From an uncultured Flavobacteriaceae bacterium (GTDB taxonomy: Bacteria; Bacteroidota; Bacteroidia; Flavobacteriales; Flavobacteriaceae), in NCBI GenBank assembly GCA_913065125.1, contig CAJYAG010000002.1:744001-808000 (forward strand): 64,000 nucleotides of DNA, given 5' to 3'. The translations under genes and the position numbers were made by a program. Within the stretch, counting starts at the first letter, position 1; each line of letters opens with the position of its first letter. Shown here in pieces: positions 1-8,900 of this stretch. The notes under the pieces were generated by a model. The model was given only the letters and a program-made list of their open reading frames with translations, was not told the origin of the DNA and did no database searches.

Positions 1-281
1 ATAAAAGTCTCAAAATCTTCTGGCTCAGCTTCTATTTTTTTATACACAGCATAAAAATGAAATAATAACTGAATAGAATCCACTTTATGCAATCCAGAAA
101 CTTCTTCAATAAATTGTTCTATATTAAAGATAGTTGGTAAAAAACCGACATTAATAGTTTCCTTTAAAGCTTCTTTTACAAAAACGCCTGCTCTTTGCGA
201 CGGTAACACAAAAATGGTGTTTTCAAACGATTTTTGTTTCGTTAAAACGGAGTGTAATGTTTCTGTAATAAAAGTCTGCAT
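1..281 (-). CDS. PD-(D/E)XK nuclease family / AddB-like protein, N-terminal part (gene runs off the window)
   Basis: The first 93 codons of a minus-strand gene are visible; the rest lies before base 1. The start ATG is at 281-279 and the protein begins MQTFITETLH, followed by a FVLPSQRAGVFVKEAL segment (residues 23-38) and FLPTIFNIEQFIEEVSGL. This opening is characteristic, in my memory, of the Bacteroidota AddB-like protein: an inactive helicase fold with a C-terminal PD-(D/E)XK nuclease, acting in double-strand-break processing. The nuclease domain itself is outside the window, so the call rests on the N-terminus only. It is divergent from the nitrilase-family gene, with an 80-base gap. Confidence 0.6.
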   Translation of the reverse strand, partial: MQTFITETLHSVLTKQKSFENTIFVLPSQRAGVFVKEALKETINVGFLPTIFNIEQFIEEVSGLHKVDSIQLLFHFYAVYKKIEAEPEDFETF

Positions 282-361
282 TTTTAGGAAGCCAATTTTT
301 AGAACAAACAATGTACAAAAAGAACCTATTATTTTTATTATATTGTTAGAAAATTATTTTT

Positions 362-1138
362 ATGCAAACCGATTTACAAATAGCCATTATTCAGAAAGAT
401 TTAGTTTGGGAAAACGTCAAGGAAAACAAGGCTAAACTAGATGTTTTATTGGGAGATCTTCAGAATGTTGATGTCATAATTTTACCAGAAATGTTTACAA
501 CGGGTTTTTCTATGAAACCAAAACCTTTGGCAGAAAAAATGAATGGAGAAACTGTTGGTTGGATGCAACAAAAAGCAGCATATTTTGATGCAGCAATTGT
601 TGGAAGTATCATCATAAATGAAAAAGGAAGATACTATAATAGAATGTTATTTGTGCATCCAAATGGTAACATTGAACATTATGATAAACGACACACGTTT
701 ACCTTGGCAGGAGAACACAAAGAATATGCTTCTGGGGTTTCTAAATTGATTGTTACTTATAAAGACTGGAAAATTTGCCCTTTAATTTGTTACGATTTGC
801 GTTTTCCGGTTTGGTCTAGAAATGTAGAAAGTTATGATTTATTAATTTATGTTGCAAGTTGGCCAAAGCCAAGAATTAACGCTTGGAAAACACTTCTTAA
901 GGCACGTGCAATTGAAAACATGAGTTATTGTGTTGGTGTAAATAGAGTTGGTGTAGATGCAAATGCATATGAATACAATGGTAATTCTATGGCAGTTGAT
1001 TTCTTAGGGAATGAAATTACCGAAGTTGTAGAAAATGAAGAGAAAATTATCTACGCAACATTAAGTAAAAATGAATTGATACACCTTAGAACAAAATTAC
1101 CTTTCTTAGATGATAAAGATCAGTTTGCTATCAACTAA
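362..1138 (+). CDS. Carbon-nitrogen hydrolase (nitrilase superfamily), omega-amidase-like
   Basis: A 258-residue single-domain nitrilase-superfamily enzyme. The catalytic Glu-Lys-Cys triad is visible: E43 in LPEMFTTGFS, K109 in HYDKRHTF, and C143 in LICYDLRFPVWSR. Length and the ICYDLRFP signature match the YafV/Nit2 omega-amidase group, which hydrolyses alpha-keto acid amides (2-oxoglutaramate, or the methionine-salvage 2-oxo acid amide) to the keto acid. No signal peptide, so cytoplasmic. Single gene, divergent from the AddB-like gene and convergent with the desaturase, with a shared terminator just after its stop. The substrate within the amidase family is inference. Confidence 0.85.
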   Translation: MQTDLQIAIIQKDLVWENVKENKAKLDVLLGDLQNVDVIILPEMFTTGFSMKPKPLAEKMNGETVGWMQQKAAYFDAAIVGSIIINEKGRYYNRMLFVHPNGNIEHYDKRHTFTLAGEHKEYASGVSKLIVTYKDWKICPLICYDLRFPVWSRNVESYDLLIYVASWPKPRINAWKTLLKARAIENMSYCVGVNRVGVDANAYEYNGNSMAVDFLGNEITEVVENEEKIIYATLSKNELIHLRTKLPFLDDKDQFAIN

Positions 1139-1163
1139 AAAAGAGCCTTAAAAAGGCTCTTTT
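1139..1163. terminator. Bidirectional rho-independent terminator
   Basis: An 11-bp perfect stem, AAAAGAGCCTT / AAGGCTCTTTT, with a 3-base loop and flanking A and T runs. It sits between the convergent nitrilase-family and acyl-ACP desaturase genes and can serve both strands. Confidence 0.85.
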
Positions 1164-1165
1164 TT

Positions 1166-2149
1166 TTATACTACTGGATTCATCCATTTAAAGTTGTATT
1201 TTGTATCTGGAACAACAATTCTTTCTGTAATTCGATACATTCTTTCGGGTAGTTTTAACAACCAATCTCTTGCTTTTTCTGCTTCTGGAGTTAAATCAGT
1301 TATTTTGTCAATTTCCCAAGTAGTATTTAGCTTCTTTAAAATATCTACATAATCAAAACCTGTATATACACCAACTCTTTGTGCTACCGTTGAGAATTGA
1401 TCAAAAACACTTCCTTTTTCTCCGAAAGATTCTCTTAAATGCATTGCAGGCATTACAATCTTGTGCTTCATCATGTGTTGAAAAGCCAACATCATTTCAC
1501 TAGGATCTATTTTAAAAATTTCTTTAACAAACTCTGCATATGCAATATGATGGCGCATCTCATCACCAGCAATAATTTTAGACATTTTAGCCAACGCTTT
1601 ATGTCCTTTTTTACGTGCAATTTTAGCCACATTATTATGTGAAATATACGTAGCTAATTCTTGAAAACTTGTGTAAATGAAGTTTTTATATGGATCTGTC
1701 GCAGTTCCAATATCAAATCCATCAGCGATTAAATGTTGCGTAGTAATTTCTACTTCTCGCATATTTACTCTTCCCGATAAATACAAGTATTTATTCAATA
1801 CATCTCCGTGTCTATTCTCTTCAGAAGTCCAAGCTCTAATCCACTTTGCCCAACCATTATCAGGTTGTTGAGAAACACCGTCTAAATCTAATAACCAAGA
1901 TTCGTAGGTTGGCAATGCTTCTTCAGTAATAGTGTCTCCAACTAAAACCACCCAAAAATCATCATCTAATTCTTTAGAAATTTCTTGAATTTCTTTTACT
2001 TCATCGATAAAAGTGTCTTTTTGAGAATTGGGTAAAAAATCTGTTGGTTGCCAAATTTTTTCTGGTGTTATTAAAAATTTATCTACAAAAGTATCAATGT
2101 TTTTTTCTAGAGTAAGCATTACTTCTCTTCTAATATTATGTATAGACAT
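1166..2149 (-). CDS. Acyl-[acyl-carrier-protein] desaturase (soluble, ferritin-like)
   Basis: A 327-residue soluble di-iron acyl-ACP desaturase, the plant stearoyl-ACP desaturase/DesA family, which puts a cis double bond into an acyl chain carried on ACP. The two helix-paired iron motifs are present: EENRHG (110-115) and DEMRHH (196-201), plus an acidic ligand pair near 76-77. There is no membrane segment, unlike the membrane desaturase at 55.8 kb. It lies 4 bases downstream of the PlsC gene, so the pair is almost certainly one operon linking unsaturated acyl supply to phospholipid assembly. A second Met at residue 11 is a possible alternative start. Confidence 0.9.
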   Translation of the reverse strand: MSIHNIRREVMLTLEKNIDTFVDKFLITPEKIWQPTDFLPNSQKDTFIDEVKEIQEISKELDDDFWVVLVGDTITEEALPTYESWLLDLDGVSQQPDNGWAKWIRAWTSEENRHGDVLNKYLYLSGRVNMREVEITTQHLIADGFDIGTATDPYKNFIYTSFQELATYISHNNVAKIARKKGHKALAKMSKIIAGDEMRHHIAYAEFVKEIFKIDPSEMMLAFQHMMKHKIVMPAMHLRESFGEKGSVFDQFSTVAQRVGVYTGFDYVDILKKLNTTWEIDKITDLTPEAEKARDWLLKLPERMYRITERIVVPDTKYNFKWMNPVV

Positions 2150-2153
2150 ATTG

Positions 2154-2882
2154 TTATTTTATATGTGAAATTATTTGTGATTCTGTTTCTTTTATTAAGT
2201 CTTCAAAAGGCAAAGAATCTATTTTTATAGGTTTGTGAATTGTAAAAGTAATCGGACTTCCTAATCCAAAAGGATACTTTCCATATTTAAAAACTTTCCA
2301 AGAATTGTTTATGGTAACCGGAACAATATAGCCATCTTTATTGTATTTGGTAATCATTTTTAAGCCGTTTGTAGAAAACGGTTTTGGTTTTCCAGTTCTA
2401 CTTCTTGTTCCTTCTGGGAAAATAATTGCTCCCCATTTATTTTTGTTGATGTTTTTAGAAAACCTTCCAAGTTCGGTTAATGCTTGTTTTGCATCCTTTC
2501 TATTGATTAAAGCAGCTCCTCCGTTTCGTAAATTAAAGGACACACTCGGAATTCCTTTTCCTAATTCAATTTTAGCCACAAATTTTGGGTGATTTTTTCT
2601 AAAAAACCATCCAAAAGGAGGGATGTCAAATGTACTTTGATGATTAGATACAAAAATAACAGATGTGTTTTCTGGAATTTTGTATACATTCTTTATGCGA
2701 ACTACAATGCCTAGTATTAATAATGATTTTACTAGAAAAAAGTTCAATACATCAACAACAAATTTATGTCCTTTGTATCCAAATAAACGCAACCCAATCC
2801 ATTGTAAAGGATGAAAGGTTATTAATAATCCAAAAAATGCTAATGCAAAAATTGGAGATAAAAGATGACTTAGTAATTTCAT
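2154..2882 (-). CDS. plsC: 1-acyl-sn-glycerol-3-phosphate acyltransferase
   Basis: A 242-residue PlsC-family acyltransferase that makes phosphatidic acid from lysophosphatidic acid at the inner membrane. The HX4D catalytic motif is NHQSTFD (H81, D86) and the glycerol-phosphate-binding block is FPEGTRSRTGK (about 155-165). Hydrophobic N-terminal segments at about 5-25 and 45-62 anchor it. It is the first gene of a two-gene unit with the acyl-ACP desaturase, and lies downstream of a terminator that separates it from the next upstream gene. Confidence 0.9.
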   Translation of the reverse strand: MKLLSHLLSPIFALAFFGLLITFHPLQWIGLRLFGYKGHKFVVDVLNFFLVKSLLILGIVVRIKNVYKIPENTSVIFVSNHQSTFDIPPFGWFFRKNHPKFVAKIELGKGIPSVSFNLRNGGAALINRKDAKQALTELGRFSKNINKNKWGAIIFPEGTRSRTGKPKPFSTNGLKMITKYNKDGYIVPVTINNSWKVFKYGKYPFGLGSPITFTIHKPIKIDSLPFEDLIKETESQIISHIK

Positions 2883-2894
2883 TTTTATTATTTT

Positions 2895-2919
2895 AAAAAA
2901 AAACCTAAGAAAACTTAGG
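2895..2919 (-). terminator. Rho-independent terminator (minus strand)
   Basis: Stem CCTAAG / CTTAGG (2904-2909 and 2914-2919) with an A4 loop on the plus strand. On the minus strand it is followed directly by a run of 9 T (2903-2895). It ends the transcript of the 143-aa membrane protein before plsC. Confidence 0.75.
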
Positions 2920-2930
2920 ATGATTTATTT

Positions 2931-3362
2931 TTAAAATTGAAACCATTGATTCCAAGGGATTCTTGCTAAGATTAATATTAGGGCAAGTCCGTAAAAGATG
3001 GTAAAGGTTTTAAATTTAGCAGCGTCTTCTGATTTTTTTTTATGTTTAGACCAACCAATCGTAATCAACACAATAGCGATTACCATCATTAAAGGGTGTT
3101 CTATAGCTAATAATCTTGAAGTTGAGTCTCCCATTACAATAGAACTATCTGCTTTTAATGCTTTATATGCAGGGCTCATAAAGTACCAACCTAAACCTAT
3201 TAATAATTGAATATGAGAGATAATTAATGTGAATAAGCCAACACGAACATCTTTATCTGTAAATTTTTTCTTTTGGGATAATCCTATAAAAGCATTTACA
3301 ACCGCTAATAACAACATTAATAGTACTAAATATGCCCAATATGAGTGAATTTCTTTCATCAT
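2931..3362 (-). CDS. Four-helix inner-membrane protein (flavobacterial 'cytochrome B'-annotated family)
   Basis: A 143-residue protein with four hydrophobic helices (about 8-28, 42-62, 86-104, 120-138). Histidines lie within or beside helices (EIHSYW near 5, ISHIQLL near 50, IEHPLMM near 89), as expected if they bind haem. Homologues in Flavobacteriaceae are, as I recall, often auto-annotated as cytochrome B, but there is no direct evidence for haem here. It starts with two adjacent Met codons. It is a single gene flanked by terminators on both sides, so it is transcribed alone. Confidence 0.6.
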   Translation of the reverse strand: MMKEIHSYWAYLVLLMLLLAVVNAFIGLSQKKKFTDKDVRVGLFTLIISHIQLLIGLGWYFMSPAYKALKADSSIVMGDSTSRLLAIEHPLMMVIAIVLITIGWSKHKKKSEDAAKFKTFTIFYGLALILILARIPWNQWFQF

Positions 3363-3408
3363 GATTACTTCGTTTTTAGTTTATGTAAATGTACTAATTT
3401 TAATCAAA

Positions 3409-3438
3409 AAAAAACCACCTCAATTGAGGTGGTTTTTT
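3409..3438. terminator. Strong bidirectional terminator after the TonB receptor/lipoprotein operon
   Basis: A perfect 30-base palindrome: A-rich arm, ACCACCTCAATTGAGGTGGT core, then T6. It lies 24 bases after the stop of the repeat lipoprotein gene. Confidence 0.85.
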
Positions 3439-3461
3439 AAAATAGTAAAATTATTTTGATA

Positions 3462-4565
3462 TTATTGTTTAACGTAAGCTCCGTTAGTTTTAATAACAGC
3501 TAATTGCCATACTCCGTTAGCTCCATTATAAATGTTGTAAGAAACAATATATTTTTGTCCTTCAGCATCATTTGGAAAGTTGTTTAATAAGATGGTATTT
3601 ATTTTACTAATACGTACACTTTCATCTTCTTCATCTTTACCAGCTCTAACATCAAAATTTCCGTAACGACCATTACCAACTAAAGTATAATCTGCGCCAG
3701 TTAAAGTATATTTAATTGTATTATCTGGAACCCAGTTTGTACCATTATGTCCAAACTTAATTGTTTCATTAATGATGTTATCATAATTAGACCAGTTTAC
3801 ACCGTCAAAGATTACGTAGGTTACAAAACTGTATACAGTTTTGTCGTCTGTTCTACCATCCTCATCAACATCTTGAGTATCTGTCACATATAATTTGTAC
3901 ATAATGCCTTCAATATCTCCAGCTTTTTTGTTTTCATATTGAAATTTAGTACCTGCATACACTGGAATTTTTTGTAATGCTTCTGTTTCACTATCAAATT
4001 GAGCTCTAGCTTCTCCCATTGCAGTGTATTCAGCATCCGTAATTCCGGTAGCCATTTCCCATTTCCCATTTACAATTATAAACCCATTTTCTAAGGTTTT
4101 TGTTGTGCCAGCGTAATATTCATAGGTTAGATTAACCAACATTCTATCTGGTGCTGCAGGATATTTTGAGTCTAAAAAATCAGAAATATCAGAATAACTA
4201 TCAAAGTTTCCATATGTATGTCCACCAGCGACATAATCTGCAGGGGTAACTTCATATATTTTTAAACTTTTTTCAGTTCTTTTAGGGTTGTATAACTTAA
4301 AAGTTACAGCCGCTAAAGATTCTTTACCCCAAACAGGGAATTTTTTTGACAAAAAGCTAGGTAATTTAGTTTTAGCATCATCTAATGAACTAAAATTCCC
4401 AAAACTTAAACCTAAATCAGTATAATCTGCGTCTGTTAACGTGAAAACTGCTTCACCAGAAATAACGGTTGCATTAGCATCTAATTCTTCATAGATATCT
4501 TCCAATGGGTTACAAGAAGTAAATACCATTGAAAATACTGTTAATAATAAAAATATTTTTTTCAT
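3462..4565 (-). CDS. Repeat-containing lipoprotein partner of a TonB-dependent receptor
   Basis: A 367-residue predicted lipoprotein of no family I can name. It has a lipoprotein signal ending at C18 (VFTSC), followed by acidic residues. The mature part carries four degenerate units that each begin with a T-x-A-D/E-Y motif: FTLTDADY (41), YEVTPADY (104), TGITDAEY (173) and YTLTGADY (286). Three are followed by (F/Y)GNF and a stretch ending in FP or YP, then a beta-strand-rich half. A DVDEDGRTDD loop (232-241) looks like a calcium-binding loop. It lies 11 bases after the TonB receptor gene, so the two form a receptor/surface-lipoprotein pair. It has no SusD-type sequence that I recognise. Confidence 0.65.
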   Translation of the reverse strand: MKKIFLLLTVFSMVFTSCNPLEDIYEELDANATVISGEAVFTLTDADYTDLGLSFGNFSSLDDAKTKLPSFLSKKFPVWGKESLAAVTFKLYNPKRTEKSLKIYEVTPADYVAGGHTYGNFDSYSDISDFLDSKYPAAPDRMLVNLTYEYYAGTTKTLENGFIIVNGKWEMATGITDAEYTAMGEARAQFDSETEALQKIPVYAGTKFQYENKKAGDIEGIMYKLYVTDTQDVDEDGRTDDKTVYSFVTYVIFDGVNWSNYDNIINETIKFGHNGTNWVPDNTIKYTLTGADYTLVGNGRYGNFDVRAGKDEEDESVRISKINTILLNNFPNDAEGQKYIVSYNIYNGANGVWQLAVIKTNGAYVKQ

Positions 4566-4576
4566 GATTCTGTTTT

Positions 4577-7099
4577 TTAAAATTTAATTTTTGCACTAAG
4601 GCTAAAAGTTCTACCAGCTCCATACCACACTAATGGATCAGAAGCATCTAAAGCATCAGAAATATATTCTGTATTGAATAAGTTGTTTACACGTGCTGTA
4701 AAAGTTGTGTCAAAATCACCAATCTTGATACCATGACGTAAACTTGCATCAAATAAGTGATAGTCTGGTGCTTTCCAAGTATCAGAAGGAGTTGTTGTTG
4801 CTCCGATGTAGTTTAAAACATTTACTTGAGCATACATGTCTCCAAAATAGTTATAATCAAATGTCAAACTTGTTTTGTCCCAGAATTTGTAATTTAAACC
4901 TAATGCAGCAGTAGTTTGAGCCGCATCAGAAACACGCAATCCTTTAATTGGTAAATTAACAGTATCTACTTGATTTTGGTTGTCATCAAAAATTGGAACA
5001 TTATCTAAGTCATTATTCCATTTCCAGTTACCTAAAGATGCCATTCCTGTGAATGTTAAATTGTCAGAATATCTGTAAGTATAATCAATTTCTAACCCTT
5101 GGTGTAATGCATTAACTCCTAATAAGTTTGCAATAAAATCTGGACTTGTACCAATTCCTTGAACAGTTCTTGTAAATGTTCTATCGTTCCACTCAGTTCT
5201 ATAAACGTTTACGTTAGCTCTAAGTTTTTCAGTTCTAATTCCGTATCCTAACTCAACACTAAAGATTTTTTGATTTTCAGCATCAGCATTAATGTGATCA
5301 TTATCAAATCCTTGGAATACCGCATCAAAACCAGCTGCTTTTTCAAAGTAACCAATGTTAGCAAATACGTTATGTGTATCGTTTAATCTGTAGTTCAAAC
5401 CTCCTTTTACACCGTATCCGAAAAAGTTATACTTATCTGTTGCGTTGTTTGCAGGTGTGTATTGAAAATAATCTACTCTTCTATAAGATGTATTAGATCC
5501 AGAAACAGAAATAAATGCAGAAATATTATCTTGGTCATACTCTAATTGAGTAAAGAAACCTTGCCATCCTACTTCACCATCATTAAAGTAAGAGTACTTG
5601 TCTCCAACTTTTAATGCTGCATTTGGGTTATTAATGTCGCTGTTGTCAAAGAAATACTGACCTCCTAATAAATCTGTAACCTCTCTAAAGTGTTTTCCTG
5701 TGTAAGATCTAAGATCTATACCAGCTACAAAATCTAAACTACTTGATAGTTTTGTTTTAAAAGTAGATAATACTCCGTACCAGTTATGGTCGTTTCTTGA
5801 AGCTCTTAAAATTGCCTCAGAACCTAAAGCTCCGTTTCCTTTATTAATGTTAACAATATTGTCTAAGTTTACAGGTTGGTCATTACCACCTAAACGAACA
5901 TTGAATAAATCAGTGTTTGTTCCAGCAGTTCCACCACCACCACCAGTACCAAATGATACGTACATTGCAGTAGATAAACTTGTGTCATCACTAATTGTCC
6001 AGTAATGGTTTAAAGATGTTTGAGACTTATTGTAAAAGTTGTCTTCAATATGAGTTACTTGACCATTTTTATACCCCCAATCTGGGTTAAATTTGATTCC
6101 GCTTTGAGCATTTCTATAAGTAGAAATTGTACTTCTGTTTTGTCTTTGTCCGTGTCTTTGTGGAGACCCAAAAGTTGTGAATGCTAATTTATGTTTGTCG
6201 TTAAATTGCTTAGAAAAGTTTACAAAGTAATTGTATCCGTCAAATTGTGTTCCATCAACATATCCTTCACCTGAAGTTTTAGATAAAGAAACAGTAGCAG
6301 CAAAACCACTATCCATCAATCCTGTAGAAACAGTAGCTCCAACTTTTTGGTAACCATCGTTTCCATGTGTCATAGAGATACTTCCTCCTTTATTAATATC
6401 TGTTGTTTTAGAAACAATGTTGATTGTTCCACCAATAGATGGTACCGCAACTTTAGAAGCTCCTAACCCTCTTTGAACCTGCATTGCAGAAGTTACGTCA
6501 GAAAGCCCAGCCCAGTTAGACCAATAAACTCTACCGTTTTCCATATCGTTAACAGGTACACCGTTAATTAATACAGCTACGTTTTCTGAGTTAAACCCTC
6601 TTAAAGAAATTCTTGAATCTCCAAATCCACCACCACTTTTTGTAGCATAAACTCCTGGAGTTGATTTTAAAATTTCAGGAAATTCTTGAGTTCCTAATTT
6701 TCTTTCAATATCCGCAGCTTTAATTGTAGAAACCGCAACTGGAGTTTTTCTATCAATAGCGAAAGATGTTGCAGTAACAACAATCTCATCTAAAACAGAA
6801 CTGTCTTCAGTTAATTGGATTGTTCCTAAATTTGATTTAGCTGAAGAGAAAGATATTTCCTTTTTGTTGTAACCAACAAAAGAAACTATAATTACTCCAG
6901 AATTTGAATCTGCAGTTAGCGTAAAGTTTCCATCAAAATCGGTAGAAGTACCATTTTGTGTTCCTTTTACCATAACACTTGCACTTGGCAAAGGTTGGTT
7001 GGTTTCATCAACTACTTTCCCAGTTATTTTGGTTTGACCAAAAACAGCAGCTGTTGCAAAAAACAACACTACTAATAATAAATTTTTAAAATTTTTCAT
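4577..7099 (-). CDS. TonB-dependent outer-membrane receptor with N-terminal carboxypeptidase-like domain
   Basis: An 840-residue outer-membrane receptor. It has a signal peptide (1-21), then a carboxypeptidase-regulatory-like beta-sandwich (about 24-108; GKVVDETNQPLPSASVMVKG), a plug domain (about 115-230, including VLINGVPVNDMENGRVYW), and a 22-strand-type barrel ending in the aromatic C-terminus AKIKF. It would move a substrate across the outer membrane using TonB-ExbBD energy. The substrate is unknown. It is shorter than typical SusC proteins (about 1000 aa) and is paired with a repeat lipoprotein rather than a SusD. It heads a two-gene operon; no clear promoter was found in the 218-base upstream gap. 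Confidence 0.88.
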   Translation of the reverse strand: MKNFKNLLLVVLFFATAAVFGQTKITGKVVDETNQPLPSASVMVKGTQNGTSTDFDGNFTLTADSNSGVIIVSFVGYNKKEISFSSAKSNLGTIQLTEDSSVLDEIVVTATSFAIDRKTPVAVSTIKAADIERKLGTQEFPEILKSTPGVYATKSGGGFGDSRISLRGFNSENVAVLINGVPVNDMENGRVYWSNWAGLSDVTSAMQVQRGLGASKVAVPSIGGTINIVSKTTDINKGGSISMTHGNDGYQKVGATVSTGLMDSGFAATVSLSKTSGEGYVDGTQFDGYNYFVNFSKQFNDKHKLAFTTFGSPQRHGQRQNRSTISTYRNAQSGIKFNPDWGYKNGQVTHIEDNFYNKSQTSLNHYWTISDDTSLSTAMYVSFGTGGGGGTAGTNTDLFNVRLGGNDQPVNLDNIVNINKGNGALGSEAILRASRNDHNWYGVLSTFKTKLSSSLDFVAGIDLRSYTGKHFREVTDLLGGQYFFDNSDINNPNAALKVGDKYSYFNDGEVGWQGFFTQLEYDQDNISAFISVSGSNTSYRRVDYFQYTPANNATDKYNFFGYGVKGGLNYRLNDTHNVFANIGYFEKAAGFDAVFQGFDNDHINADAENQKIFSVELGYGIRTEKLRANVNVYRTEWNDRTFTRTVQGIGTSPDFIANLLGVNALHQGLEIDYTYRYSDNLTFTGMASLGNWKWNNDLDNVPIFDDNQNQVDTVNLPIKGLRVSDAAQTTAALGLNYKFWDKTSLTFDYNYFGDMYAQVNVLNYIGATTTPSDTWKAPDYHLFDASLRHGIKIGDFDTTFTARVNNLFNTEYISDALDASDPLVWYGAGRTFSLSAKIKF

Positions 7100-7317
7100 T
7101 TTGAAATTTTAAGTTATTAAATGTTTTGCAAAAATCCTGAATTTTTACAGTTGTAATGTTAATTTAATGTTAAGTATTAACATAAAATTAAGACGGTACA
7201 AATTAGTGAAATAATGTAAAACAGCTTGTAAAATAGCTTATTAAATATCAACAAGGTTGTTAACAATAAGGAACGTAAATGTTAAAAATTCTAGATTGAC
7301 TCTTTTTGAATAAAAAA

Positions 7318-8889
7318 TTAAATTTTATTTAGGTGTTTGTTAGCTAATTCTTTGCCCAACTCTACTCCGAATTGATCAAAACTAAAGATGTTCCAAATAA
7401 CCCCTAGAACAAAAACTTTATGTTCATACAGTGCTATTAATTTACCTAAAGAATTTGGAGTTAATTTTTCAATTAAAATAGCAGTACTAGGTTTGTTGCC
7501 ATGAAAAGTTTTATAAGGAAGCAATGTAGAGATTTCGTTAAGGTGGTTATTGAACTTTAAATCTAAATGAACTTCTTCTGCCGTTTTACCAAAAGCCAAT
7601 GCTTCAGTTTGTGCATAAAAGTTGGCCATTAACTTTTTGTGATGTTCTGTTAAATCCGATACTGATTCTTTAAAACCTATAAATTCTGTCGGAATTAACT
7701 TTGTACCTTGGTGTATTAACTGCATAAAAGCATGTTGCATATTCGTGCCTACATTTCCCCAAATGATTGCACCTGTTTGATACTCAATTTTATTTCCGTC
7801 TCTATCTACACTTTTCCCATTACTTTCCATGCTTGTTTGTTGTAGATATTCAGGAAGTTTTTTTAAATAATGAGAATAGGGTAAAATAGCTTCGGTTTCG
7901 CATCCAAAGAAATTATTGTACCAAATGCTAATTAAAGAAGAGGTTACTGGAATGTTTTGTTCAAACGCTGTGTTTTTAAAATGTGCATCCATTTCTGATG
8001 CTCCGTTAAGCAAAGCTTTGAAATTTTGAAATCCAACTGAGAGACTTATTGATAAACCAACAGGGCTCCATAAAGAAAATCTACCTCCAACCCAATTCCA
8101 CATAGGAAAAATATTCTTGGTGTCTATTTCAAATTCAGTGGCCTTTTTTATGTTTGATGAAACAGCTACAAAATGTTTTGCAATGTCTTTATTGGTTGCT
8201 GATGTTAAAAACCATTCTTTTAGTGTAGTTGCATTTGTAAGGGTTTCTTGCGTGGTAAATGTTTTAGAAACTATTACAAACAATGTTGTTTCTGGGTGTA
8301 GTTTTTTGATAACTTCAGAAATATGATCTCCATCAACATTAGAAACAAAATGCATATTCAGATGGTTTTTGTAAAACTGTAAAGCCTCAACAATCATATC
8401 TGGACCTAAATCAGAACCGCCAATTCCGACATTAACAACATCTGTAATAGGTTTACCTGTGAAACCTTTCCATTTGCCCGAAACGACCTTGTCAGTAAAA
8501 AGACTCATTTTATTTAATGCAGTCTTAATTTCTGATTGAATGTTTCTGTTTTCAACTAGAATTTCTTTAGCTGAATTATTTCTTAATGCTGTATGTGAAA
8601 CGGCTCTTTTCTCTGTGGTATTTATAATGTCGCCAGAGAAATATTTTTCTATGGCATCTTTTAAATTAACTTCATTGGCCAACTCTATTAACAAATCTAA
8701 GGTTTCTTGTGTAATTCTGTTTTTAGAATAGTCTACATTAAAATCATCAAAAGAAAGTGAAAGATCAGAAGTTCTTGTGGCATTTTTTTTAAAGAATTCT
8801 TTTAGGTGAATGTCTTTTATATCAGCAAAATGCGAAGTTAACTTTCTCCAAGCATTGGTTTTAGTTGGGTTCGTATTTTTTAATGCCAT
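7318..8889 (-). CDS. pgi: Glucose-6-phosphate isomerase
   Basis: A 523-residue PGI that interconverts glucose-6-phosphate and fructose-6-phosphate in glycolysis/gluconeogenesis. Signatures: VGIGGSDLGP (154-163), the sugar-phosphate loop SKTFTT (208-213), the GNVGTNMQHAFMQLIHQGTK block carrying a catalytic His, and the C-terminal FDQFGVELGKELA signature. Cytoplasmic. It follows the M23 lipoprotein gene by 11 bases and is probably its operon partner. Confidence 0.95.
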   Translation of the reverse strand: MALKNTNPTKTNAWRKLTSHFADIKDIHLKEFFKKNATRTSDLSLSFDDFNVDYSKNRITQETLDLLIELANEVNLKDAIEKYFSGDIINTTEKRAVSHTALRNNSAKEILVENRNIQSEIKTALNKMSLFTDKVVSGKWKGFTGKPITDVVNVGIGGSDLGPDMIVEALQFYKNHLNMHFVSNVDGDHISEVIKKLHPETTLFVIVSKTFTTQETLTNATTLKEWFLTSATNKDIAKHFVAVSSNIKKATEFEIDTKNIFPMWNWVGGRFSLWSPVGLSISLSVGFQNFKALLNGASEMDAHFKNTAFEQNIPVTSSLISIWYNNFFGCETEAILPYSHYLKKLPEYLQQTSMESNGKSVDRDGNKIEYQTGAIIWGNVGTNMQHAFMQLIHQGTKLIPTEFIGFKESVSDLTEHHKKLMANFYAQTEALAFGKTAEEVHLDLKFNNHLNEISTLLPYKTFHGNKPSTAILIEKLTPNSLGKLIALYEHKVFVLGVIWNIFSFDQFGVELGKELANKHLNKI

Positions 8890-8900
8890 TTGATTTATTG

